Shown: positions 35,639 to 44,040 of the stretch, in pieces
How the letters are laid out: each line of letters opens with the position of its first letter
Position numbering within the stretch: position 1 is the first letter of the stretch
Source of the DNA: JAQAZP01 sp965531145
GTDB lineage: Bacteria; Acidobacteriota; JAQAZP01
Direction: 5' to 3'
Length of the DNA stretch: 64,000 nt
Assembly: GCA_965531145.1 (NCBI GenBank)
Contig: CBESOE010000003.1
Span: forward strand, 35,207 to 99,206
Notes under the pieces: generated by a model
What the model was told of the DNA's origin: nothing
Databases searched by the model: none
The model's input: only the letters and a program-made list of their open reading frames with translations
Translations under genes and position numbers: made by a program

Positions 35639-35757
35639 AATCTCAGCTGTGGTCCGAGAGCAAGGCGACGGCTGACGAGAAAGCGGAGCATACTTTGGTG
35701 GTATGTGAGCATTTCGAGAAGGCCGTCAACGATGCTATCGGGCCTCAGATGAGATTA
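35639..35757. repeat. Dispersed structured element, copy 2
   Basis: Second copy of the element at 2610-2729. It begins 6 bases after the stop codon of the selenoprotein lipoprotein gene. The 23-base ends (from 35639, and up to 35757) pair with few mismatches. At several outer-stem positions both partners differ from copy 1 in a way that keeps pairing. The G-A and U-U mismatches fall at the same stem positions in both copies. Inner pairs GACGGC/GCCGTC and CATAC/GTATG are kept. Confidence 0.72.
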
Positions 35758-35770
35758 TGGTGCTGCTTCT

Positions 35771-36565
35771 ATGACTGATTCGACCTTCCAGATGAAAACC
35801 ACCCTCGGCCGGACCGGGCTGAGCGTCAGCCGGATCGGTCTGGCCGGGGGATACAAGGCACCGGCCAGGGCGGTGGAGCGAGCCTTCCACGACTACGGGA
35901 TCAACTTCTTCTACTGGGAGACCCGCAAGCAGGGGATGCGTGAAGCCTTGCGTCCCCTGCTCCAAACAGAACGGGACAAATTGGTGGTGGCCATCCAGAG
36001 CTACGACCACTTTGGCCTGTGGCTCAATCGCTCGGTGGAAAGGGCGCTCCGTGACCTGGGCATCGAGCAGGCGGAGATCCTCTTTCTCGGCTGGTTCAAC
36101 CGCAAGACTCCCCGTCGACTACTCGACATGGCCCTCAAGCTCAAAGAGGAGGGCAAGGTTCGCTTCCTCGGCTTCACCGGCCACAACCGCCTCTATCACG
36201 GTAAAACCGCCCGCGACCCCGACTCCCCCTTTGACCTGCAGATGATCCGCTACAACGCGGCTCACCGTGGCGCCGAGTCAGAAATCTTTGACGGTCTGCC
36301 CGATCAGCCGCCCGGCATCGTCACTTACACCGCCACCCGCTGGGGCCAGTTGCTGAAGCAGAAGAGAATGCCGCGCGGTGAACGCCCGCTCACCGCCGCC
36401 GAGTGCTACCGCTTTGTCCTCACCCACCCCGCCGTCGATATCTGCCTCGCCGGTCCACGCAGCGAGGAGGAGATGGACCAGGGCCTCCAGGCGCTCAACC
36501 AGGGGCCACTCTCCCCGGACGAAATGGACCGCATCCACCGCATCGGGGACCACGTTCACGGATAG
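35771..36565 (+). CDS. Aldo/keto reductase-fold protein lacking the catalytic tetrad
   Basis: The product is 264 residues with the AKR barrel pattern: LGRTGLSVSRIGLAGG, AVERAFHDYGINFF, RSVERALRDLGIEQAEILFLG and LKEEGKVRFLGFTGHN. Catalytic positions look changed: after GINFF comes YWETRKQG, where active enzymes have D-T-x-x-x-Y; the strand normally ending in the catalytic Lys reads LVVAIQSYD; and the His strand reads EILFLGWFN. It may be a non-reductive relative or have shifted chemistry. No clear ribosome site precedes ATG 35771; ATG 35792 is possible. It lies between a structured repeat and the HigBA pair with no obvious partner. Confidence 0.7.
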   Translation: MTDSTFQMKTTLGRTGLSVSRIGLAGGYKAPARAVERAFHDYGINFFYWETRKQGMREALRPLLQTERDKLVVAIQSYDHFGLWLNRSVERALRDLGIEQAEILFLGWFNRKTPRRLLDMALKLKEEGKVRFLGFTGHNRLYHGKTARDPDSPFDLQMIRYNAAHRGAESEIFDGLPDQPPGIVTYTATRWGQLLKQKRMPRGERPLTAAECYRFVLTHPAVDICLAGPRSEEEMDQGLQALNQGPLSPDEMDRIHRIGDHVHG

Positions 36566-36593
36566 GCTGTCCGGTACTCACTCGCGACACATA

Positions 36594-36629
36594 ATAACGC
36601 TTGACATTATTAACGCGACGCGTTATGCT
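36594..36629 (+). promoter_or_regulatory. higBA promoter with overlapping inverted-repeat operator
   Basis: TTGACA (36601-36606) and TATGCT (36624-36629) are separated by exactly 17 bases. The inverted repeat ATAACGC (36594-36600) and GCGTTAT (36620-36626) flanks and overlaps both boxes, as expected for autorepression by the HigA antitoxin. The predicted start of transcription falls at about 36636, the first base of the higB start codon, so the mRNA may be leaderless. Confidence 0.75.
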
Positions 36630-36635
36630 TCAACC

Positions 36636-36917
36636 ATGATCAAAGACTTCAAGTGCAAGGAGACTGAAAAGATCTTTCAACGTCTGCGATCACGGAAGTT
36701 TTCGTCAGAAGTCCAACGTATCACACTGCGAAAGCTGCTGGTCCTTGATGCAGCCGAGGCCATCAGCGATTTACGGATTCCACCATCGAACAGGCTCGAA
36801 AAACTTGGTGGTAACCGACGAGGGCAGTTCAGCATCAGGATCAATGATCAGTGGCGACTCTGTTTCAAATGGAAAGACGGAGATGCCCTTGGTGTTGAGG
36901 TCATCGACTATCATTAG
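36636..36917 (+). CDS. higB: HigB/RelE-family toxin
   Basis: The product is 93 residues, with ATG 36636 chosen from size and the promoter position; the frame is open far upstream but without signals. The sequence MIKDFKCKETEKIF, RKLLVLDAAEAISDLRIPPS, and GQFSIRINDQWRLCFKW is typical of HigB host-inhibition toxins, which cleave mRNA on the ribosome. The gene is 8 bases upstream of the antitoxin, in the usual toxin-first HigBA order, under one promoter. AT-richer than its neighbours, consistent with horizontal gain. Confidence 0.93.
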   Translation: MIKDFKCKETEKIFQRLRSRKFSSEVQRITLRKLLVLDAAEAISDLRIPPSNRLEKLGGNRRGQFSIRINDQWRLCFKWKDGDALGVEVIDYH

Positions 36918-36925
36918 GTGAGGTT

Positions 36926-37228
36926 ATGGTAAAAAAGCTTGATCCTATCCACCCCGGCGAGATCCTGCTGGAGGAATTCCTGATCCCCATGGGGATCAGC
37001 CAGTATCGTCTGGCCAAGGACATCAGCGTCCCGCCACGCAGGATCAATGAGATTGTCCACGGGAAAAGAGCGATCTCCGCTGACACTGCGCTCCGCCTCT
37101 CGCGCTTCTTCGGCACTTCCGAACGATTCTGGATAAACCTGCAGTCCAGATATGACCTGGAGGTTGAAAAAGACCGGCTCGGATCAAAACTCGACGAAGA
37201 AGTGCATGCCTTCTCAGCGATGGCCTGA
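36926..37228 (+). CDS. higA: HigA-family antitoxin (XRE helix-turn-helix)
   Basis: The product is 100 residues with AGGTGAGG just before the ATG. It opens with the HigA signature IHPGEILLEEFLIPMGISQY, then a helix-turn-helix (RLAKDISVPPRRINEIVHG) and RAISADTALRLSRFFGTSER with FWINLQSRYDLE. It neutralises HigB and should bind the ATAACGC/GCGTTAT inverted repeat upstream of higB to repress the operon. A complete, apparently functional pair. Confidence 0.95.
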   Translation: MVKKLDPIHPGEILLEEFLIPMGISQYRLAKDISVPPRRINEIVHGKRAISADTALRLSRFFGTSERFWINLQSRYDLEVEKDRLGSKLDEEVHAFSAMA

Positions 37229-37360
37229 GTTGTATTGCTGTCTTTCTTTATCCGCTCCCCTTCATTGGCGACCCTCAGCACATTTTCATGGACAATCACA
37301 TATGCGGTAGAATTGCGTCAGTGTTCCGTCCAATCGCTGAATGGAAACAAGGAGACTGCC

Positions 37361-39829
37361 ATGGCCCGGTTGCTGATTGTCGCCTGGATGTCCATCCTCC
37401 TTCCGGTGAGCCTGCTTCCCGCCGCCGTGATCCACGTCCCCGGCGACCAGCCCACCATCCAGGCCGGTATTGATGCGGCCATATCCGAGGATATCGTGCG
37501 GGTGGCCGACGGGATCTACACCGGGGAAGGCAACCGGGATATCGACTTCCTCGGCAAGGCGATCACGGTCCGCTCGGCAAACGGCCCGGAGAACTGCATC
37601 ATCGACTGCCAGGGCAGCGAAGGGGATCCCCACCGCGGCTTCTTCTTCCACGACCACGAAAGCCGGGGATCGGTGCTGGAAGGTTTCACCATCAGGAACG
37701 GTTACAACAGCCCGAACGCCAACTACGGCGGTGGCATCGCTATTCAGAATCACGCCAAACCGACTATCAGAAACAACATCATCACTGAAAACTACGGCGG
37801 CAACGGCGGCGGCATCTCCCTGTACGCCAGCGCCGCCCCGCTGATCACCGGAAACCAGATCGTGGGCAACGATGCAGGTTCCGGCGGCGGCATCTTCGGC
37901 GGCGCCGACGTATCTCCCACCATCTCGGACAACCTGATCAGCGGGAACAGTGCCTCCTATTCCGGGGGGGGGATCCGAATCCAGTCCGGCTTCCCGATCA
38001 TCACCGGCAACACGATTACCGACAACGACGCCGTGGATGGCGTCGGTGGTCTGATCTGCCTGGCCGATCCGGGGGCAACGATCATCGGCAACCTGATCGC
38101 CGGCAACCGGTCCGTCGACGGGGTTGGCGGGATGGCGGTGGGCGGCGAAAACCAGTTGGTGGCCGACAACGTGATCGTGGATAACGTATCCCAGGGTTTC
38201 CTGGGTGGAGTTTCTTTCTCAACCTACCCGGTGGACTACGGGGTGTTCATCAATAATCTCGTCGCCCGCAACCGGGCCGATGGGGCCTGCGGGGGAGCCT
38301 GGTTCAGCCTGGCCTGGGCCACGGTAAAGAACAACACCTTTATCGAAAATGAAGGCCAGGAAGTCGGCGGGGTGATGGTCCACGGCAGCAATTACGAAGA
38401 CCGGCCGCTGGAATTCGTCAACAACATCGTCTGGGACAACATCTGCCCGAAGGGGTACGAGATCAAACTGGAAGTCAGCAATACCTGGGGCCCGCCCTAC
38501 ATGGAGATCAGTTACTCCGATATCATGGGCGGAATCGACGCGGTTGACGTCTGCCCCCAGTGCAACCTGACCTGGGGCGACGGCATGCTGAACACCGACC
38601 CGTTGCTCATCGACGGCCCCGAAGGTGAGCACTACCTGAGCCAACTGGCGGCCGGCCAGCCCAAAGAGAGCCCCGGCGTCGACACGGGAAGCGAGCCCGC
38701 CGCTGGCATCAGCTTCGAGACACCGGACGGAGTGGTCTATCTTTCGCATTTGACCACCCGTACCGACCAGGTGGGCGACGGCGGGATGGTGGACATGGGA
38801 TATCACTATCCCGGGAATGCCGGCCCGTTGCTGATCACCGGCCCCGGCCCGGCCGAGGGGAACCCGCCCCTGGTCCGGATTTTTCCTCCGGCCCAGGACG
38901 CTGCCCACACCCAGGAGTTTGCGGCCTACGGTGCATCAAGCTACGGCGTCAACGTGGCCTCCGGCGACATCGACGGTAACCCGGGGAGCGAAATCCTCAC
39001 CGGCGCCGGCCCGGGCGCCATCTACGGCCCACACGTTCGTGGATTTACCACTGACGGAACCCCCATCGACGGCCTGAACTTCCTGGCCTACGGCACCAAC
39101 AAGTGGGGGGTCAACGTGGCTGCCGGCGACCTTGACGGCAACGGCATCGACGAGATCATCACCGGGGCCGGTCCCGGCGCCGTGTTCGGACCACACGTGC
39201 GTGCCTTCAGTTTCGCTGGCAACAACGTTACCGCCCTGCCAGGTGTGAGCTACTTTGCCTACGGCACGCCCAAATGGGGGGCAAACGTCACCGCCGGTGA
39301 CATCGACGGCGACGGCTTTGACGAGATCGTCACCGGCGCCGGGCCGGGACCGATCTACGGCGCGCACGTCAGGGGCTGGAACGTCGACGGCGGCACGGCC
39401 GCAGCCATCCCCGCGGTGAGTTTCTTCGCCTACAATACACCGAGATACGGCGTCAACGTCACCTGCTGCGATGTGGACGGCGACGGGATCGACGAGCTGG
39501 TCACCGGCCCCGGCCCCTCCAGCTGGTTCGGTGCCCACATCCGGGGCTGGAACTTCGACGGTGTCGCCCTCGAGGCACTGGATGGGTTCAGCTTCTTTGC
39601 CTGGGACCCCTCCGAAGCAATCTACGGAGCGAGAGTCGGCTCCGGCAGTGACCTGGACGGGGACGGCCGGGACGAGTTCGTCGTCTGCCCGGGCCCCGAT
39701 TCTGAAATGGGCTCTACGCTCAAGGTTTTCAGCTACCAGGAAGCCGAGGTATCCCTGCTCTTCTCGCTCCAGGCCTACCCCGGCGACTGGACCCACGGTG
39801 CCAATGCCGTCACGGCAGTGGCACCCTGA
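37361..39829 (+). CDS. Exported beta-helix protein with C-terminal six-bladed propeller
   Basis: The product is 822 residues from ATG 37361, with AAGGAG 6 bases upstream. A signal peptide ends near LLPAAVIHVP. Residues ~25-480 begin VPGDQPTIQAGIDAAI and continue with Asn/Gly-rich repeats such as GNTITDNDAVDG, a right-handed parallel beta-helix of the pectate-lyase/NosD type. Residues ~490-822 are the propeller shared by six proteins of this window: a start PLLITGPGPAEGNPPLV, then blades of the form GVNVAAGDLDGNGIDEIITG with a Ca-binding DxDGDG loop and GPHVRGW. The usual closing strand ending AGRF reads ANAVTAVAP here. Surface or secreted; ligand unknown. No lyase catalytic residues could be identified. 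Confidence 0.8.
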   Translation: MARLLIVAWMSILLPVSLLPAAVIHVPGDQPTIQAGIDAAISEDIVRVADGIYTGEGNRDIDFLGKAITVRSANGPENCIIDCQGSEGDPHRGFFFHDHESRGSVLEGFTIRNGYNSPNANYGGGIAIQNHAKPTIRNNIITENYGGNGGGISLYASAAPLITGNQIVGNDAGSGGGIFGGADVSPTISDNLISGNSASYSGGGIRIQSGFPIITGNTITDNDAVDGVGGLICLADPGATIIGNLIAGNRSVDGVGGMAVGGENQLVADNVIVDNVSQGFLGGVSFSTYPVDYGVFINNLVARNRADGACGGAWFSLAWATVKNNTFIENEGQEVGGVMVHGSNYEDRPLEFVNNIVWDNICPKGYEIKLEVSNTWGPPYMEISYSDIMGGIDAVDVCPQCNLTWGDGMLNTDPLLIDGPEGEHYLSQLAAGQPKESPGVDTGSEPAAGISFETPDGVVYLSHLTTRTDQVGDGGMVDMGYHYPGNAGPLLITGPGPAEGNPPLVRIFPPAQDAAHTQEFAAYGASSYGVNVASGDIDGNPGSEILTGAGPGAIYGPHVRGFTTDGTPIDGLNFLAYGTNKWGVNVAAGDLDGNGIDEIITGAGPGAVFGPHVRAFSFAGNNVTALPGVSYFAYGTPKWGANVTAGDIDGDGFDEIVTGAGPGPIYGAHVRGWNVDGGTAAAIPAVSFFAYNTPRYGVNVTCCDVDGDGIDELVTGPGPSSWFGAHIRGWNFDGVALEALDGFSFFAWDPSEAIYGARVGSGSDLDGDGRDEFVVCPGPDSEMGSTLKVFSYQEAEVSLLFSLQAYPGDWTHGANAVTAVAP

Positions 39830-39854
39830 CACGGCGCATATTTGCCATCCCGCG

Positions 39855-39909
39855 TGAAACATCCTATATTTAGGTGTTGTCTGTTGTTCAACTGCACCGG
39901 GATGTTTCA
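39855..39909 (+). promoter_or_regulatory. Inverted repeat spanning the start codon of the next gene
   Basis: TGAAACATCC (39855-39864) and GGATGTTTCA (39900-39909) are perfectly complementary and separated by 35 bases. The right arm includes the A of the ATG at 39909 and the weak ribosome site before it, so pairing would hide the start. It could be translational control or chance. Confidence 0.3.
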
Positions 39910-42176
39910 TGCGCAAAGCTGTTCCCCTCATCCTCGCCCTGGCCCTCTGCCAACCGCTCTTTTCCGCCACGCTAAAAGAGATGCATCAGTCCGCGTCACC
40001 GGGGTTCGGCTACGACCGCTACATCGAACTGGAGACCGGGGTACCCTACACCGGCGGGCTGATCATTGGCGGAACCTTCAACCGCATTACGGCACAGTTC
40101 GAGCCTGGCGGCGAGGACGTGCGGATCGTGGGCAACGGGGCAATCCTCGACCTCCAGGGGGCGGAGATCTGCATCTCCTACTGCAGCAACCGGCTGGACA
40201 TCGACGACTGTGTGATCATCAACGGCAATATCCGCTACCGCGGCTACCAGGACAGCTCCACCGACCACTGGCCGGCCGGCTTTGTCCGCAACGTCACCTT
40301 CTACCGGCCCCACGACTACGCGGTGCGGATGCTCTCCAGCGCAAGAAACATCGAACTGGACCACAACCTCGTCGTCGATCCGGTGGACACCGGTCCCGAC
40401 GTTCACTACCTCAATGGCAGGGCCAACGACTGGCTCCCCACCGGCCTGGCATTTGCCCTGAGCGAGCTGCCGGGGTGGCTCAACGGCCCGGATATCCACC
40501 ACAACTGGACCTGGTTCTCCGACCCCACAGCCAATGGCAACCCCCTGCTGCACTACGGCCTGCTCTGCGACTACGGCTGATTCTCCCCCGAGCCGTGGGC
40601 CGGGGCCGGTTCGGCCCCCTGGAACAACGTGATGGGCACGAACCCCCAACTGGCCGACCCGGAGAACGGTGACTACAGTCTGGCTCCCGGCTCACCAGCC
40701 CAGGGCCACGGCTGCCAGACCTTCGCCCGGGGCGAACGTCTGCCAGCTCCTGCCCGGACCACGGAGCTCCTGGCACTCACCCACCCACGGAGAAACGAGA
40801 TCGTCGTATCAGGCCCAGTGACCACCGATACGACCTGGGATGCCGACCTGGTGCGGGTGGTGGGGGACGTCACCGTGGAGGATGGCGTGGCCCTGACAGT
40901 CACACCCGGCACCAGGGTGGAGTTCGAGGGTTACTACCGCCTCTCCGTCCTGGGCGCCCTCATTGCCGTGGGCAGACCGGAATCGATGATCACCTTCACC
41001 ACCCACCAGCCGACAGAATTTTCACTGGACCGCACGCTCACCGGCTGCTGGAACGGCATCCGTTTCCACGGCACGGCGGCCACCAATGAAAGAAGCCGTC
41101 TGGAGTATTGCCACATCGAGTACGGCAAGGCAGTGGATGACACTCTGGCAGACTACGAGTGTGGCGGCGGGGCGGTCTCGGCCATCGGCTTTGACAAGCT
41201 GACCATCGCCGGCTGCGTCTTCAGCAGCAACCTGGCCGAGTATGGCGGCGCGCTCTACATCTACGACGCCTCGCCGGTGATCTACAACAACCTGTTCACC
41301 GACAATCACGTGCTGGTCAATGCCTCGGCCATCTACTGCGCCTACTCCTACCCACGGCTGACCAACAACACCATCGTCGGCAACCCGATGAACAACGAAG
41401 AGTATCCCTACGAGGAGACCGGGGCCATCCTCTGCTTCCTCGCCAAACCGGTGCTGACCAACAACATCATTCGCAATAACGACCCCGACAGTCCCTACAT
41501 TCACACCCAGGTCTGGCAGGGCAAGGCGTTTTACACCTGGTTCAACAACATCGAAGCCGGCACGGTGACCAATGGCAACATCGACGCCGACCCGCTCTTC
41601 CGCAGCGGCCCGGACGGCGGGTTCTACCTCAGTCAACAGGCCGCGGGAGACCCGGCGGACAGCCCCTGCCTCGACAGCGGCAGCGGCCCGGCGGACGCAG
41701 TGGGATCACCAGTGCCCGGGGCCGTTCCCACCATCGGCCTCACCACCAGTCGCACCGACCAGGTGAACGACAGCGGCCTGGTTGACATGGGCTTCCACTA
41801 CGGCTGGAAATCAGCGGCGGCATCCCTCTCCTGTACCCCGGGGTCGGGCACCCTGCCCTTCCAGACCCAGTTCTCCGCCGGCATGGCCAACCGTTTTGCC
41901 GGCTTCACCCGCACCCTGGCCGCCCGCATCAATGTCCAGTTGGCCGGGGGCCAGACCTACGGCAACTGGCGGGCCGGCTACGCCAACCTCGGGCCGGACA
42001 GCGGCCTGATCAGCAGTTGGGTCCAAGCCATCCCGGCCCTGGGCTCTCTGGCCGGTCTGAACAGTTTCACCCTGGTGGTGGAGGATGTGACCCCGGCCCC
42101 ATACAACCAGCCGCCCTACCCCTCGTCCGGGGATGCCGATACCGATGCCTGCCAGGTGACCGGGATCGCCCCCTGA
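39909..42176 (+). CDS. Exported beta-helix protein with in-frame UGA
   Basis: A single frame runs from ATG 39909 to 42176 (755 residues if read through), interrupted by one TGA at 40578-40580 (codon 224). Residues 1-20 form a signal peptide. The part before the TGA is beta-helix-like (RNIELDHNLVVDPVD, GPDIHHNWTWFSDP) and the part after continues it (NPQLADPENGDYSLAPGSPA). Then come a second beta-helix (GTRVEFEGYYRLSVLGA, VIYNNLFTDNHV) and a C-terminal domain, also found in the protein at 49.7-51.7 kb, ending VVEDVTPAPYNQPPYPSSG. Context of the TGA is LLCDYG-U-FSPEPWAG. It could be Sec, a mutated Trp codon (TGG) or a sequencing error; a hairpin with loop GUU follows. No CxxC motif. Confidence 0.65.
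40602..40618 (+). promoter_or_regulatory. SECIS-like hairpin after the UGA of the beta-helix gene
   Basis: GGGGCCG (40602-40608) and CGGCCCC (40612-40618) pair around the loop GTT, which starts 29 bases after the UGA. Geometry and GU loop fit a SECIS, but the stretch is very GC-rich and the hairpin could be incidental. Confidence 0.35.
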
Positions 42177-42178
42177 CC

Positions 42179-43201
42179 TCAGCGGTACTCTTCGAACAAT
42201 CTCTCGGCAAAAACCCGGTTGGCTTCGGAATTTGGATGCTGGTCAAAGGGCAGGATCCAGAGCTCCCGATCGGTGCGGCCATCGAGACAGCGGGTGAGGT
42301 CGATGCAGTTGATCCCCTCGGCCTCGATCCGCTGCCGAATGCCGTCGTAGAGCGGGTGGAAGGTCCCCTTCTTCAGATCCACCATGATGGGCAGGATGGC
42401 CACGGTGAGCGGCGTGCCATGGGCTGAAGCGGCCCGGTTCAGCCGGGTGAGCGCTTCCATATTGGCGGCAAAGGCCTCGCGCTCGAACACGGACGGAGAG
42501 ACGAGCTGGCGGATTCGCTGCCTACGGATCAGCCAGCGATGTATCCGGCCCGAGACAAAGGCGTAGCCCTTCCAGTTTTCGGCGAGCCAGGGGAGGGAGA
42601 GCGGGTTGGTGACGAAGTGGTTGGCCGGGAACCAGACCAGGTCGTTGATGTTGAGGGCGTAGAGCACTCCCTGGTGCGGTGCCCGCTGCCGCACGTCCTC
42701 GTAATTTCGAAGAATCTGTTTGGCGTTGGCGCCACGGTGGGCAAAGTTGAGGAAACTGACTGCCGCCCCGTCCCTCTCCAGCAACTGCTGCATTCTGAAG
42801 ACAAAGCAGTCCTCATAATGCAGACCATGGCCGTAAGCAAATGAATCACCGAGAACGAGGATGGTGCGGTCGTTCAGCGGCTGCTCAGATGCCGCGATCC
42901 AGCGGGCGCCAAACTGGTTGGCGTGGAAGCGGATTACGCCTTTGGAGGGCGCGTAGTACCCCTGGTGGTCGAACTCCAGGGGGATGCGTTCGCCGTAGCT
43001 GTTCAGGGGGGCGAAACGCCGTGGCCGGCCAATGGTCTTCACATAACGGTAGGGGTCGTTGAGCTGGACCTCACCGGCGCCGGACGGGGCCAGCCGGCAG
43101 AACAGTTCGAGCACCAGGAAACAGCAGGCCAGGCTGGCCAACAGCAAGACGATGTTGGCCAGCCGGCGGGGCCGGCGCCCCCTGTTCTCTGGATGGCTCA
43201 T
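42179..43201 (-). CDS. Membrane-anchored SGNH/GDSL-family hydrolase
   Basis: The product is 340 residues with one N-terminal membrane helix (~15-36), so the rest is probably periplasmic. SGNH features: TILVLGDSFAYGHG with nucleophile Ser120, GANAKQ downstream, Asn in LNINDLVW, and the Asp-His pair in PFDQHPNSEAN (about 320 and 322). These enzymes deacylate or acylate polysaccharides and lipids. It converges on the beta-helix gene with only 2 bases between stop codons. No ribosome site stands out at the start. Confidence 0.75.
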   Translation of the reverse strand: MSHPENRGRRPRRLANIVLLLASLACCFLVLELFCRLAPSGAGEVQLNDPYRYVKTIGRPRRFAPLNSYGERIPLEFDHQGYYAPSKGVIRFHANQFGARWIAASEQPLNDRTILVLGDSFAYGHGLHYEDCFVFRMQQLLERDGAAVSFLNFAHRGANAKQILRNYEDVRQRAPHQGVLYALNINDLVWFPANHFVTNPLSLPWLAENWKGYAFVSGRIHRWLIRRQRIRQLVSPSVFEREAFAANMEALTRLNRAASAHGTPLTVAILPIMVDLKKGTFHPLYDGIRQRIEAEGINCIDLTRCLDGRTDRELWILPFDQHPNSEANRVFAERLFEEYR

Positions 43202-43217
43202 GCTCGTTGCGGGGCCA

Positions 43218-43766
43218 TTATCTCGGGCTCAAAACCAGGGCGACGAAGGTCGATCCGTCATCCTGGGAAATCATGGTCATGGAGACCTCTCCGCCGTTCC
43301 CATCGATGCCGGTCATGGTCCGATTGCCCATGGTGAACGGGTCGCCAACGGTCCAGCCCAGGTCGCCATAGAAATCCTTGAACCAGGCGAAGGCGGTGTC
43401 CTTGTCCACCGGCACGTTCTGCAGCAGGGTGAAATCACCATCACCAGTGGACGACTTGTCTATCTCGCCATCAGGGTGAAGGGGGATGAAATCGAGCGGA
43501 AACCCCTCGGGAACTTCACCGAAGTAAATCCCTTCACTGGCCGCCATCTCCCGGTACTTGGCCATCATCTCGGCGGCCTCGGGTGATTTCAAAGAGTTAT
43601 CTGTCGACTCCTCTTCCTCCTTCACCGCCGGCGCTTCCGAGGCGGCACCATCAGCGGCCTCCCCCACAGTCTCCTCGGCGGTGTCCGATCCACCGCAGGC
43701 GATTCCCGGAATGGCCAGAGAAACCAGGGCGAGACAGACCAGCAAACTCCGTAAAACCATGATCAT
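43218..43766 (-). CDS. Lipoprotein of unknown function
   Basis: About 182 residues from ATG 43766, with CAGGAGG upstream. Lipobox region LAIPGIACGG, then a low-complexity acidic linker (residues ~25-65: AEETVGEAADGAASEAP, VKEEEES). The C-terminal ~110 residues form one folded domain with FPLDFIPLHPDGEIDKSS, AFAWFKDFYGDLGWTVGD and a closing TMISQDDGSTFVALVLS. The AFAWFKDFY...GW pattern resembles small domains described only as unknown-function. It stands 17 bases downstream of the SGNH gene start on the same strand. Confidence 0.7.
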   Translation of the reverse strand: MIMVLRSLLVCLALVSLAIPGIACGGSDTAEETVGEAADGAASEAPAVKEEEESTDNSLKSPEAAEMMAKYREMAASEGIYFGEVPEGFPLDFIPLHPDGEIDKSSTGDGDFTLLQNVPVDKDTAFAWFKDFYGDLGWTVGDPFTMGNRTMTGIDGNGGEVSMTMISQDDGSTFVALVLSPR

Positions 43767-44040
43767 TTGATGCCTCCTGAAACTGTTGCAAGCAGATAAT
43801 AATACGAGCAGCAAGCTGCTTTGAATGGCCGATCATCTCACAACCACAGACCGGTGACAACACCAGATTCAACTCTGACCTGGACGAAAAACCCAGGGCT
43901 TGTTTGCCAGAATTCCAATGAGCAACATAGAGATTTCATTTCCAATTGGCGTCACTTTTCATGGATAATACCTCCATGCGACATTGTTGTGCCCTCTCAT
44001 AAAATCTGAAGCACTCATTGAGAAAGCTGCTGGAGGCCGT

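Noticed and set aside
36566..37228. Prophage or integrative element around HigBA
   Set aside because: No integrase, phage genes or attachment repeats were found; it appears to be a lone toxin-antitoxin pair.
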